Below, in pieces: positions 17,557-26,408 of a stretch of 64,000 nucleotides of DNA; positions within the stretch are counted from its first letter, which is position 1; every line of letters starts with the position of its first letter. Under the pieces are notes generated by a model. That model made no database searches. It saw nothing but the letters and a program-made list of their open reading frames with translations, and had not been told where the DNA came from. The stretch is taken from contig CAWATZ010000007.1 of NCBI GenBank assembly GCA_963784995.1, positions 874,278 to 938,277 of the forward strand. Direction: 5' to 3'. This DNA comes from CAWATZ01 sp963784995 (GTDB taxonomy: Bacteria; Planctomycetota; Planctomycetia; Gemmatales; Gemmataceae). A program made the position numbers and the translations under genes.

Positions 17557-17955
17557 TTAGCGGGTTGCCGCCTGGATTGGGCGACGCGACGGCGGGCGCC
17601 AGGTTTCGACCGCCCGGGACGCCAGCGCCGGCTGCGGTTTCCCCGGGCGCTGCAGGGCGGCCAGTCCTTCCAGGCCGGCGCCCTGGCCGATGACCCGGCT
17701 CAGGCCCAGCGACTGCAGCTCGTTCAGCATGGCCAGCTCCTGCACACTGGCGTCGGTCACCTTGATGTCGAGGTACAGGTCCTTCATTTGCCGCAGGGCC
17801 GCCAGCATCGCCGGGGCGTAGCGGTCCTCCAGGGTGTCGAGTTCCGGCCGTGCCGCCGGCTGTTTGCGGCACCGCCGCCGGGGGGCGATGCTGGCGGCCA
17901 GGCGTCGGCCGAACCACTTCCCCGCCAATCGCTTGAACCAACTCCGTAACCACAT
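17557..17955 (-). CDS. Small basic protein with a planctomycete LEDR-type N-terminal motif
   Basis: This 132-residue product starts at the ATG at 17955, preceded by AAGGAGA. The N-terminus is strongly basic (RSWFKRLAGKWFGRRL, RRRCRK) and is followed by PELDTLEDRYAPA, resembling the LEDRLTP segment at the start of the surface protein at 39769. In planctomycetes such motifs mark the N-termini of many large exported proteins, but here the rest is short and of no recognised family. A leucine-rich stretch (LNELQSLGLSRVIGQGAGLEGLAAL) resembles one or two LRR units. It could be a leftover of a larger LRR protein. Confidence 0.55.
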   Translation of the reverse strand: MWLRSWFKRLAGKWFGRRLAASIAPRRRCRKQPAARPELDTLEDRYAPAMLAALRQMKDLYLDIKVTDASVQELAMLNELQSLGLSRVIGQGAGLEGLAALQRPGKPQPALASRAVETWRPPSRRPIQAATR

Positions 17956-17997
17956 CGCTGCGTCTCCTTGTTGCCACCAACGGTCCTCATTCCACCT

Positions 17998-19395
17998 CTA
18001 CTCAGATAATCGCGAAACCGGGCCAACACCGGACAGGAAATTGGTCGGACCGTTTCCGACAGCGGCTTGTGGTAACGCCGCTGGTTCAACCTTGCCATGT
18101 CCTGGCGGCAGTAGTTCATGGTCCGGCGTCGGAGGACCGCAGGGTTTGACCAGGACTCCCTGGTGGGTACACAGCCCGACCAGTTCGCGTTCCCACGCGG
18201 ATAGCTCCTTGACCACGTCGCCACGGGCCTTGAGCCATTTCAGTCTGGCCTCGGTGACGTCCACGTAATTGGCCACCCCCTTCTTCTCGCGCTCCTGCAG
18301 GTCCGCCAGCCGGACATCCCAGCTGCGCACCCGCTCCTGGGCCACGAACACCAGGACGGCCCGCCGGCCCAGGGCGAACACCGCCTGGCGGATCTCGCTG
18401 CTGATGGTCCGCATGCGCGTGGCCCGATGCTCCTCGACCTGGGCCCGCCGGGTTTCCAGCTCCTCCGCCATGGCTCCCTTGCCGCACAGGATCGCCAGCA
18501 GCTCGCGCACACAGGGGATCGACTTCCCTGAGCCCATGTCCATCAGCGGGCTGAGCGAGCTGAGCATTTTCCGAACCACCTCCAGAGTACAAAGATCCAG
18601 CTCGTCGCTCACGCGCTGCAGAACGAACAGCTCCGGTCGATGCGCCATGCCCTCGGCCACGGAGGCGTCGCAGTCGGGGCCCACGGGCGGCCAGTGCAGC
18701 TGCACTTTCGGCCAGATGCGGAGCTTGCACTGGCAGAGGCCGTCCTCCAGCTCCAGCATGCGGATCAGCTCGGAGTTCGCCTCGTCGAGGGCCAGCTGCA
18801 GTCGGGCGCAGTCGCTCTGTAATTCCAGCTGCTGCCGTTTCATCGCTTCCACGTCCTCGGTGCTCTTGAAGCCCTTGTTCTTCAGGTCCTCCGTTTTGGC
18901 GACGGCGGCACCAATGACCTGCAGACCTTCGACCGTCAGATCGAACAGCGCCTCGGCCTCGACCACGCGAAAGAACAGGTTGAGTGCTGCTCCCGCATTG
19001 GCGTTGCGCAGCTCCAGGGCGGTGCCGCGGAGGATGTCCTGCTCCAGGGCTGAACGGCGCTTTTGACAGCACGACTTCAGAGGACAGCCCGACGATTGCC
19101 GGGCGATGCTGTCGGCCTGCGAGTCGAGCATCCGGGCCATGCTTTGCGTCTCGACGGCCCGGCAGCGGCACTGCTCCGGCGTCAGGCAGCGGTACTTCAC
19201 CGGCAAGAGCAGAGACGGATCGCCCGGCGGCAACGGCCCTCCCCGGAACTGCACTTCCACGTGGGTGCGCGAGGCCGGCGGCAGAGCCAGGAGGGGGCGG
19301 GTGTGACAGCTCCCGGACGAACGCTGCTGGCAACAGCATCCGCCGCCGATCAGGATTGCCAACCCCGTCAGCAGCCAGACAGGCAGACGGACCAT
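17998..19395 (-). CDS. TolC-like outer-membrane efflux lipoprotein
   Basis: This 465-residue protein has a lipoprotein signal (LLTGLAILIGGGC, lipidated Cys in GGGC). The start at 19395 has AAGGAGGGAG upstream. Two long helical segments rich in Glu, Leu, Ala, Arg and Gln (about residues 105-230 and 300-410) have the heptad-like pattern of TolC-family trimeric channels (EAEALFDLTVEGLQVIGAAV; VRSWDVRLADLQEREKKGVANYVDVTEARLKWLKAR). It is Cys-rich for the family. It probably provides the outer-membrane exit for the exporter at 11111-16165, which is convergent to this group. The family call is from pattern only. Confidence 0.65.
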   Translation of the reverse strand: MVRLPVWLLTGLAILIGGGCCCQQRSSGSCHTRPLLALPPASRTHVEVQFRGGPLPPGDPSLLLPVKYRCLTPEQCRCRAVETQSMARMLDSQADSIARQSSGCPLKSCCQKRRSALEQDILRGTALELRNANAGAALNLFFRVVEAEALFDLTVEGLQVIGAAVAKTEDLKNKGFKSTEDVEAMKRQQLELQSDCARLQLALDEANSELIRMLELEDGLCQCKLRIWPKVQLHWPPVGPDCDASVAEGMAHRPELFVLQRVSDELDLCTLEVVRKMLSSLSPLMDMGSGKSIPCVRELLAILCGKGAMAEELETRRAQVEEHRATRMRTISSEIRQAVFALGRRAVLVFVAQERVRSWDVRLADLQEREKKGVANYVDVTEARLKWLKARGDVVKELSAWERELVGLCTHQGVLVKPCGPPTPDHELLPPGHGKVEPAALPQAAVGNGPTNFLSGVGPVSRLSE

Positions 19396-19619
19396 GTCTC
19401 CCTCCTTGAATGATCCAGTCGATTCCTTCTCTTTATCGATCGGAAGATGGGGAGGGCGTCACTTTTTCCCACGAATGCGGGTTGCACGGCAAGCAAGGAA
19501 AGAGAGGGAAGGGCGGGTCATGCCGGCCTGGCTTTGCCCCCTTGGCCCTGTCTCCGTATAGTTCAGAAACAGTAGGCCCCGTGGACAATCCCCCGATCAG
19601 GCTTCAAGGAGTCTTCATC

Positions 19620-21386
19620 GTGATCAAGACGTTTCCAGGCATTCTTCTTTTCTTCGCGGCCATGCTGCTTCTTGCTGGCCCGCTGGCCGCCGAGCCGGCG
19701 ACCCGGCCCAACGTGATCGTCATCCTGAGCGACGACCAGGGTTATGGCGACTTCTCCTGTCACGGCAACCCCGTGCTGAAGACCCCCAACCTCGACAAGC
19801 TGCATTCCCAGAGTGTGCGCCTGACCGATTTTCACGTCGCGCCCATGTGTACCCCCACGCGCGGCCAGCTGATGACCGGCATGGACTGCCTGCACAATGG
19901 GGCCTCGTCGGTCAGCGCCGGCCGATCGATGGTCCGCCGTGGGACGCCGCTGATGCCGGAGGTCTTCGCGGCCGGCGGCTACAAGACGGCCCTGTTCGGC
20001 AAGTGGCACCTGGGCGACAGCTATCCGAACTTGCCGCACTATCGCGGCTTCCAGGAGACGGTCTACCATCTCGGCTGGGGCATCACCTCGATGGCCGACA
20101 CCTGGGAGAACGACTACTTCGATGGCCGCTTCTTCCACAACGGCAAGCTGCAGCCGTACAAGGGCTATTGCACCGACGTCTGGTTCAACCTGGGCATGGA
20201 TTGGATGAAGGAGCGTACCGCGAAGAAGGAGCCGTTCTTCCTCTACCTACCCACCAACGCCCCGCACGCGCCGCACTGGGTCCCGGAGAAGTACAAGGCC
20301 CTCTACCAGGGAGGCAAGGGCCCCGCGGCGTTCTTCGGCATGATCGCCAACATCGACGAGAACGTGGGCCGGCTGGAAACGTTCCTGACCGAGTCCGGTC
20401 TGCGCGACAACACCATTGTGATTTTCTTCAACGACAACGGCGGCACCGCCGGCGTGAACCTCTTCAACGCGGGGATGCGCGGACGCAAGACGATGTACTA
20501 CGACGGAGGCCACCGGGCCGCTTGCTTCATCCGCTGGCCGGCCGGCAAGCTGGGTCAGCCGCGCGACGAGGGCGGCCTGACCGAGGTGCAGGACCTGCTG
20601 CCCACTCTGATCGAGGTGTGCGGCTTGCCGACGCCGAAGACGGCGAAGTTTGACGGCATCAGCCTGGCGCCCCTGCTGCGCGGAAAGGAGCAATCGCTGC
20701 CCGATCGGATGCTGGTGGTGCAGTACGCCGAGCAGCCCGGCGGCGGCAAGTTCGAGAAGGGCTTCTGTGCCGTGCTGTGGAACCGGTGGCGGCTGGTCCA
20801 CGGCAAGGAGCTGTTCGACCTCAAGACCGACCCCGGCCAGAAGACTGACGTTGCGGAGAAGCATCAGGAGGTGGTCCGCAAGATGCTCGACCACTATGAG
20901 AAGTGGTGGAAGGGAGTCGAGCCGGGCGTCAGCAATTTCGAGCCGGTGAGCATCGGTGCGGACCAGGAGAACCCGGTGCGGCTGTCATCCGCGGACTGGG
21001 CCCGCGTCTACTGCGACAACATGGGCGATCTGCGAACGGGTCGGAAGGCCAACGGTCCCTGGCACGTCCGCGTCGAGAAGGACGGCGAGTACGAGATTGC
21101 CCTGCGGCGCTGGCCGAAGGAAGCCAACGCCGCCATTGCCGCGGGGGTGCCCGCGTTCAAGGCCGTGGACGGCGGCTTGCCGGCCGGCAAGGCCCTGCCC
21201 ATTACGAAGGCCCGGCTCAAGATCGGCGACTTCGATGAAACGAAGAACGTGGGACCGCGGGACAAGGAAGTGGTCTTCACCGTGAAGCTGAAAGCGACCG
21301 AGAAGATCCCACTCCAAACGTGGTTCTCCGACGCCGACGGCAAGGAGCTGTGTGGGGCCTACTTCGCCTACGTGCGGAGGAAGTGA
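19620..21386 (+). CDS. Secreted sulfatase (arylsulfatase A-like, alkaline phosphatase superfamily)
   Basis: The GTG at 19620 was chosen because AAGGAG lies nine bases upstream and a signal peptide follows at once (IKTFPGILLFFAAMLLLAGPLAAEP). The longer frame from 19410 has neither. The 588-residue protein has the metal-binding start NVIVILSDDQGYGDFSC and the sulfatase signature C77-TPTR, whose Cys is converted to formylglycine by a separate enzyme. GKWHLGD and FNDNGG are further conserved segments. The C-terminal ~130 residues form an extra beta-rich domain. It would hydrolyse sulfate esters of polysaccharides in the periplasm or outside the cell. Sulfatases are very numerous in planctomycetes. 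Confidence 0.92.
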   Translation: MIKTFPGILLFFAAMLLLAGPLAAEPATRPNVIVILSDDQGYGDFSCHGNPVLKTPNLDKLHSQSVRLTDFHVAPMCTPTRGQLMTGMDCLHNGASSVSAGRSMVRRGTPLMPEVFAAGGYKTALFGKWHLGDSYPNLPHYRGFQETVYHLGWGITSMADTWENDYFDGRFFHNGKLQPYKGYCTDVWFNLGMDWMKERTAKKEPFFLYLPTNAPHAPHWVPEKYKALYQGGKGPAAFFGMIANIDENVGRLETFLTESGLRDNTIVIFFNDNGGTAGVNLFNAGMRGRKTMYYDGGHRAACFIRWPAGKLGQPRDEGGLTEVQDLLPTLIEVCGLPTPKTAKFDGISLAPLLRGKEQSLPDRMLVVQYAEQPGGGKFEKGFCAVLWNRWRLVHGKELFDLKTDPGQKTDVAEKHQEVVRKMLDHYEKWWKGVEPGVSNFEPVSIGADQENPVRLSSADWARVYCDNMGDLRTGRKANGPWHVRVEKDGEYEIALRRWPKEANAAIAAGVPAFKAVDGGLPAGKALPITKARLKIGDFDETKNVGPRDKEVVFTVKLKATEKIPLQTWFSDADGKELCGAYFAYVRRK

Positions 21387-22361
21387 ACGAGCAGACGAGA
21401 AACCACGAAGCACGTGAAGCAAGACAAGGAACGTGCATTGTCTTGCTTCACGTGCTTCGTGGTTTATTTCTCTTCCTTGCTTCGGCTCTTCTCTCCGTGT
21501 CCTCGGCCGGGGGCATGTAGGACTCTGACGATTTCGCTCGGCCTCCCCTGGAGCTGCCGACGAGGAACTCTGCGGAGCCGTGGTGATCACACACGCTGCC
21601 GGCGTTGGAGTGGAGCTGCCCGTCTGGCTGGCATGCTGCTCCTTGGATGGCGGTGCCGGCTTGATCTTAATGTCGATCAGCGGCTTGATCTTGTCTAACT
21701 GCTGCGTGTTGAACAGGCCGCCCTTGTAGCTGCTCAGGATGTTGGTCAGGATGTCGTAGACGTTGGTCTTGAGCAGCGACTCGTAGCCGCTGATGTCGCT
21801 GCGCGCGGTCACGGTCCAGGTCAGGGCGCCGGGTTTGCGGGTCCGGCGATAAATGATCCCCTCCGGATCGAGCGTGACAAACTGACTCACCAGCCGCACG
21901 TACGGGCTCTTCTCGTTGATGAATTCCGCCGCCCGCTTGCGGATGACGTCCTCATCGACGTCGGCAGGGATGTCGGCCGGCGCAACAGTCACGTCGAAGT
22001 TCAGCTTGTCGAATCCCTCCGACAGCAGCCCACCCTTGTACTGGCCGATGGCATTCTTGAGCAACCCCGTCGCCTGCATCCTGGCTTGCCTTTCCTCATC
22101 CGCGGTCAGTTTGGGACGTGCGGGCTGAAGGGGCCAGCTGATCCGGGAAGAAGACTTGGTGTAGCTGATCGTCCTCGGATCGAGAACAACGAGGGAGGCC
22201 AAACCGGGTTGCGCCCGTTCCTTCAGATATTCCGCGACACGATCCTGAACGTCCCTGGATTCCAGCGTGTCGAGCGTTTTCTTCTGGGCGAAAGCGGCCG
22301 ATGCCGACGCCAGTACGATACCGGGAACCAGCAACAGAACCAACAAGCGGCTGCGAAGCAT
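20985..22361 (-). CDS. Exported protein with an internal duplication; 3' end runs through a repeat into antisense of the sulfatase gene
   Basis: The ATG at 22361 is followed by a signal peptide (RSRLLVLLLVPGIVLASASAAFAQ). The mature protein holds two related ~100-residue units: VVLDPRTISYTKSSS ... IGQYKGGLLSEGFDKLNFDV and VTLDPEGIIYRRTRK ... LSSYKGGLFNTQQLDKIKPLID. I do not recognise the family. After the Ser/Thr/Pro-rich stretch (SQTGSSTPTPAACV), near 21500, the frame reads through the hairpin at 21400-21465 and continues antisense to the last 400 bp of the sulfatase. That tail has no protein-like character. The genuine protein probably ended near 21480-21560. Confidence 0.6.
   Translation of the reverse strand: MLRSRLLVLLLVPGIVLASASAAFAQKKTLDTLESRDVQDRVAEYLKERAQPGLASLVVLDPRTISYTKSSSRISWPLQPARPKLTADEERQARMQATGLLKNAIGQYKGGLLSEGFDKLNFDVTVAPADIPADVDEDVIRKRAAEFINEKSPYVRLVSQFVTLDPEGIIYRRTRKPGALTWTVTARSDISGYESLLKTNVYDILTNILSSYKGGLFNTQQLDKIKPLIDIKIKPAPPSKEQHASQTGSSTPTPAACVITTAPQSSSSAAPGEAERNRQSPTCPRPRTRREEPKQGREINHEAREARQCTFLVLLHVLRGFSSARSLPPHVGEVGPTQLLAVGVGEPRLEWDLLGRFQLHGEDHFLVPRSHVLRFIEVADLEPGLRNGQGLAGRQAAVHGLERGHPRGNGGVGFLRPAPQGNLVLAVLLDADVPGTVGLPTRSQIAHVVAVDAGPVRG
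21400..21465. terminator. Hairpin repeat between convergent genes
   Basis: Arms of 27 bp (left starts AAACCACGAAGCACGTGAAG, right is its exact reverse complement) are separated by a 12-base loop. It lies 14 bp after the sulfatase stop and is placed like a bidirectional terminator. It is a different sequence family from the hairpin at 16170. Confidence 0.6.
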
Positions 22362-22552
22362 GGACGTCTCCGTCTGCAAACGCGAGGTGATCGGGGAAAG
22401 TTGGAGAATGTGCCTGGCTGGCACAATTCCTTCAAACCAGGTATCTTTTCTAGCTTGTGCAGAAGGAGCAAATCTGTCAATCGACAGAGCTGCGGAATCC
22501 GCAAGGCCCGGCTGCTGGCTCCGTTACAATCGGTTCGATTGGTGTCGTTGTC

Positions 22553-24473
22553 TCACCGCGGCCGATTCAACCGTTCGCGCACCAGTTCCGGCAGGTACTT
22601 GACCGGCAACGTGCCATGATCCAGCACCGCCTCATGGAACCGACCCAGCTCGAACTTGTCTCCCATCTCGCGCTCCACTTGCTGACGCAGACGGTAGAAC
22701 GCGGTCCGGCCGACAAAGTACGTCGAAAGCTGTGCCGAACTCTGCTTGGCCCGGACGATCTTGCCCTTGGCCTCGCCCGCCGACTGGAACGCCCGCTGCG
22801 TCAGGAAATTCATCGCCTCCTCATCCGTCATGCCGCTGCAGTGCATCCGATGATCGAGGATGGCATTGGCCACCGCCCGCAGATACCACTTCAACTGGTT
22901 CAAGCCGCAGCGGCAGGTCGCCGTTGCCATAGCCCTGGTCGAGCATCATCTGCTCGGTGTAGACCGCCCAGCCCTCGGCGAAGGTTCCCGAGGAGAGGAG
23001 TTTGCGGATCAGCGACGGATTTCGGTTGGAATACTCCAGCTGGACGTAATGTCCGGGATAGGCTTCGTGGATGGTGAGCATCTGGAGCATGTAACGGTTG
23101 TACTCCTCCAGGAAGCTCTGCTTCAGGCGGGTGTCCCACTCGCGCGGCGGCGGGCTGATGGCGTAGATGCTTGACGCCTTGCTGTCCAGCGGCGGGGCCG
23201 GGTTCAGGTAGGCCACCGAATTGCCCCTCTGGAACTCCGGCATCTCGACGACCTTGCAAAGGTCCGGCTCCGGCAAGCGGAGGATGTCCTTGTCCTTGAT
23301 AAACGCTTTGATCTTCTCGATGGTGGCCCGGGCGTCCTTGACCAGGTCCTCGCCCTTGCCGTGTTCGCGGTTGTAGTGAGCCAGCACCTGACGGATTGCC
23401 GTCCGCCGGCCTTCCACGTCGTCGGGCGGCAGGGCCTTGCCGGGGTAGGCCGCGCTCCACAGTTGCCGGGAGATGACGTACATTTCGCGCTCAACGCGGT
23501 CGAACTCCGACTCGGCTTCGCGCAGCACCTGCTCGGCGGTCAGCCCCGCGTCAAGCTCCAGGTCCAGCTTGCGGGCGAACTTCTCCTTGCCGATCCGCCA
23601 TTCTCCTTTCGCCCGGGGGAGCAATTCCTCTTGCAGGAACTTGCCGTATTCCTCCAGGACGGGAACGACCTTGTCTGCCGGCTGTTTCAGTTCACTCAGC
23701 TGCGGCGTCTCGCCGGCCAGCTGGTAGATGCCCCCCTTGTAGAAGGCGATCGAGCCCTGGTTCTGCTTGATCGCCGTCTCCACGAACACCCGCGGCGGCG
23801 TGCCCAGGTTCGCCTTCGCAGCCGCCACAATCGCGGGAATCCGGCTGATGCGTGCGGCACAATTCTTCAGCGTGGCCGGCTTCGGCACGGTGGATTGGGT
23901 CAGCAGCAGAAAAATGCTGTCGCTGACGTATTCAGTGTAGACGCGGGGGTCGTTCCGGAACGGATCGGTGTTCTCCGCCAGCCAGAGCTGGGCCGTCAGC
24001 CAGTGCTTGAAGATCTCGAAATCGATCTGACTGGAGCGCGACAGCTTCTTGTAATCGACATGTCCCGGCAGGTCGGCCAGTGTCTTGCGGTAGCGGCGGA
24101 CCCAGCCAGCGCGGGCCTCGGCGGAAACGTCATCGAGCCGGTCGTCGTAACGGTGGTCGCCCTGTTTGGTCGCCTCCAGCGGACGCTGCCGCAGCTCCTC
24201 TTCCAGGAACGCCTTGAAGAAATCGGCCAGCTTGCTGTCCTCGGTTGGCGCGTTACACAAGCCCGAAGCGCCAGCGCCGGGACAAGCCAATCCCGGAGCT
24301 GGCGCTTCGGGCTTGTGTGCCTCGGGGTTGGCAGCGTTACACAAGCCCAAAGCGCCAGCGCCGGGATTGGCTTGTCCCGGCGCTGGCGCTTCGGGCTTGT
24401 GTGCCTCGGGGTTACTGGCCCAGGCCAGCGAAGCGAAACCAAGCACGAACACGACGGCAATAAACAGTCGCAT
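22553..24473 (-). pseudogene. DUF885 family protein (HExxH-like metallopeptidase fold), frameshifted
   Basis: The start at 24473 has AAGGAAG upstream and is followed by a signal peptide (RLFIAVVFVLGFASLAWAS). The mature protein (KLADFFKAFLEEELRQRPLEATKQGDHRYDDRLDD) matches the DUF885 family. It contains the zinc-site-like HEAYPGHYVQLEY and downstream FAEGWAVYTE. Near 22905 the frame is lost: the first frame reads LPLRLEPVEV and the expected LNQLKWYLRAVANAILDHRMH continues in another frame to 22553. One extra T in CGGCTTGAAC would explain this. Between the signal peptide and the domain are two in-frame palindromic units (24255-24402). Function is unknown; members are thought to be exported proteases. 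Confidence 0.82.
24255..24402. repeat. Two palindromic units in frame inside the DUF885 gene
   Basis: Unit A (24255-24318) and unit B (24339-24402) are each 64 bp and start ACACAAGCCC, with arms of about 26 bp around AAGCGCCAGCGCCGGGA. Unit starts are 84 bp apart, a multiple of three, so both are translated as PEAHKPEAPAPG..NPGAGAxGLCNA without breaking the frame. They lie between the signal peptide and the DUF885 domain. Confidence 0.8.
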
Positions 24474-24491
24474 GGGGTCTTCTTCCTTGGG

Positions 24492-25124
24492 TCATTTCTG
24501 ATTGGACTTCGGACGTTTCCAGAGGCCGACGGCCGACTTCGCCGGGAAGCCGTTGACGGTTAGCTGCAAGCCTTGCAGCCGGATCTCCAGCGTGTTCGGC
24601 AGCAGCCAGCGCGGATCGTCGGCCCGGTAGCGATCGGTGAGAAAATGGATCTGCTGATTGGAGGAGCCGATCCAGCGCCTTCGGGTTTCGGGCAACTCGC
24701 GCACGTAGGGGCCGTCCACCAGGATGTCGGTCAGCGCCAGCAACTCCTTGACGGCTGGGTCGGGCAGTCGGCGGGCCTCCTCCAGAGTGTAGCCGCTATA
24801 GATCATCACACTCAGGCCGCGCTGCCGTACTTCCCGGGCAAGGACCGCACCGGCGGCGGCGTGGGCCAGGGGCTCGCCGCCCAGCAGCGAGATGCCTTCA
24901 ATGCCGTTGTCGCGGGCCGATTCCTCCACCTGGGCCACGACCTCGGCCAGGCTCAGGCGATTGCCGCCCTCAAAGGGGAGCATCTCGGGATTGCAGCAGC
25001 CGGGACAGCGCAGCGGGCAGCCCTGGAACCACAGGGCCAGACGCAGCCCGGGGCCCTCGGCCTCGGTTGTGGGGACGATCTGGGCCACCTGGAGAAATAC
25101 CTCGGACTGCGCGGACTGGGTCAT
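24492..25124 (-). CDS. Radical SAM activating-enzyme-like protein (NrdG/PflA type)
   Basis: This 210-residue protein has the cluster-binding motif CPLRCPGC (Cys-x3-Cys-x2-Cys) near residue 36, preceded by GPGLRLALWFQG, and the SAM-binding GGEPL at about residue 82. Its length and layout match anaerobic ribonucleotide reductase or glycyl-radical activating enzymes, with MIYSGYTLEE typical of that group. It would cleave S-adenosylmethionine to make a radical on a partner enzyme. No glycyl-radical partner is visible nearby, so the substrate is unknown. It lies 93 bp downstream of rtcA on the same strand, with a perfect 58-bp palindrome between them. Confidence 0.8.
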   Translation of the reverse strand: MTQSAQSEVFLQVAQIVPTTEAEGPGLRLALWFQGCPLRCPGCCNPEMLPFEGGNRLSLAEVVAQVEESARDNGIEGISLLGGEPLAHAAAGAVLAREVRQRGLSVMIYSGYTLEEARRLPDPAVKELLALTDILVDGPYVRELPETRRRWIGSSNQQIHFLTDRYRADDPRWLLPNTLEIRLQGLQLTVNGFPAKSAVGLWKRPKSNQK

Positions 25125-25159
25125 GGTCTGGGTCTCATGGGATCAACTGATGTGGTATT

Positions 25160-25217
25160 ATAGTAGCCATCACGCTCCGCGTGATGAATTCATCACGCGG
25201 AGCGTGATGGCTACTAT
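25160..25217. repeat. Perfect 58-bp palindrome between rtcA and the activase gene
   Basis: The sequence is its own reverse complement over 58 bp, centred on GAATTC at 25186-25191. Each arm contains CATCACGCTCCGCGTGATG, itself a smaller palindrome. Its last base is the first base of the rtcA stop on the complementary strand. It has no loop, so it could extrude as a cruciform or act as a transcript-end hairpin. Confidence 0.8.
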
Positions 25218-26251
25218 CACGCAATCCGCACGGTCCCGGGCTGACCCTCTTCTCCCTCCACAACGATCTCACGCTCGATGAACCGCCGGATGACGGCAAC
25301 GTTGGTATTCAGGTGCCGGGTGACCTCGGTGACGCGATAGCAGGAGGGCCCCTCGGCCAGGGCCAGCGGCAGCACCAGCTGATCGCCGCTGTGCGGATCG
25401 ACCAGGGCCGGGCCCCGATCCAGATAAGCCAGCACCTGCTCCACGGCCTCGTCGGCTACCTTCTCGGACGGTTTGCCCCTCTCTCCCAGCGCGAAGAACA
25501 GCGTCGGGGCCGGCGAGGTATCCAGTTCCAGAGCGATGATCGAGGCGGGGCCGCCCTCCCAGGTCTGCTCCTGGACATCGACCTTGAGTCCGCGGGCCTT
25601 CAGTCGCTTGCTGGCCTGCCGGGCCTGCCGGCTGGCGATCGATTCCGGCAGCCCCGCCACGGCGCTGAAACCGCTCACTCGCATCGGACCCCGCTCCAGC
25701 AGGCGGACTCCGGTCAAGTGCGGCGTCGGTTGGATGAAGACTTGCATCAGGCCGCCGCCCCGCGGATAGTAGCCGGGGCGCTGCAGCCGCAGCGACATCT
25801 TGAGTCCGCACTGGCTCACGTACGGCAGCCAGGTGCGCTCCAGGAAGTGATAGCACGGACTGGTCCGGACGTGGGTGCCGCCGACCAGGGTCAGCTCGCT
25901 GGGACCGCCGCCGCGCAGGGCCAGGGGAAGATACAGCGTGTGCAGCACCAGGCCGGTCGCCCCGGCGGTGCCGATGTCGAAACGGTAGGGGCCGGCCCGC
26001 ACCGCTCCCGGCTCGAAGGTGATCTCGGTGCTGCCGAGGTGATCGCCGCTGACGGTGGCGTTGCCGATGGCCGCGGCCGAGCGGACGCTTTGCAGATGCT
26101 GCGGCTGCAATCCGGGCTTGGGCCGGCCGGCGCGGACCTTGAACAGGTGCAAGGGCCGGCCGGTCAGCAGCGCCAGGGCCAGGCTGCTGCGCAGGATCTG
26201 CCCGCCGCCCTCGCCAAACGAACCATCCAGTTCCAGGGGTGTGTTGCTCAT
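25217..26251 (-). CDS. rtcA: RNA 3'-terminal phosphate cyclase
   Basis: The ATG at 26251 gives a 344-residue protein starting MSNTPLELDGSFGEGGGQILRSSL, the hallmark N-terminus of RtcA. An upstream extension of the frame crosses the hairpin at 26298 and is not coding. The family signature RGGGPSELTLVGGTHVRTSP and the catalytic-region His in VTRHLNTNVAVIRRF are present. RtcA uses ATP to convert RNA 3'-phosphate ends to 2',3'-cyclic phosphates through a covalent histidine-AMP. No rtcB ligase or rtcR regulator is adjacent, unlike the enterobacterial rtc operon. Confidence 0.92.
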   Translation of the reverse strand: MSNTPLELDGSFGEGGGQILRSSLALALLTGRPLHLFKVRAGRPKPGLQPQHLQSVRSAAAIGNATVSGDHLGSTEITFEPGAVRAGPYRFDIGTAGATGLVLHTLYLPLALRGGGPSELTLVGGTHVRTSPCYHFLERTWLPYVSQCGLKMSLRLQRPGYYPRGGGLMQVFIQPTPHLTGVRLLERGPMRVSGFSAVAGLPESIASRQARQASKRLKARGLKVDVQEQTWEGGPASIIALELDTSPAPTLFFALGERGKPSEKVADEAVEQVLAYLDRGPALVDPHSGDQLVLPLALAEGPSCYRVTEVTRHLNTNVAVIRRFIEREIVVEGEEGQPGTVRIA

Positions 26252-26297
26252 CCCACTAGCAAAGCACACCGGAGGCGTCTCGTCACCCCATCTTTGA

Positions 26298-26387
26298 CAA
26301 GTCCGAGCCGCGCACGCAGCGCAGCGGAGTAAGCGGTCTTCTTGCCAACCGCTTACTCCGCTGCGCTGCGTGCGCGGCTCGGACTTG
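26298..26387. repeat. 90-bp hairpin with two perfect 40-bp arms
   Basis: Left arm 26298-26337 (begins CAAGTCCGAGCCGCGCACGC) and right arm 26348-26387 are exact reverse complements around the 10-base loop CTTCTTGCCA. It lies between rtcA and the lipoprotein gene at 26409, both on the minus strand. The perfect arms suggest recent insertion or active maintenance. Confidence 0.85.
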
Positions 26388-26408
26388 CCGCGTTTGCTGC
26401 GGTGGTTG

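Noticed and set aside
16224..17693. 489-codon plus-strand ORF opposite the papain-like gene
   Set aside because: It is an antisense shadow; the minus strand carries the ordered catalytic His and Cys of the YiiX fold.
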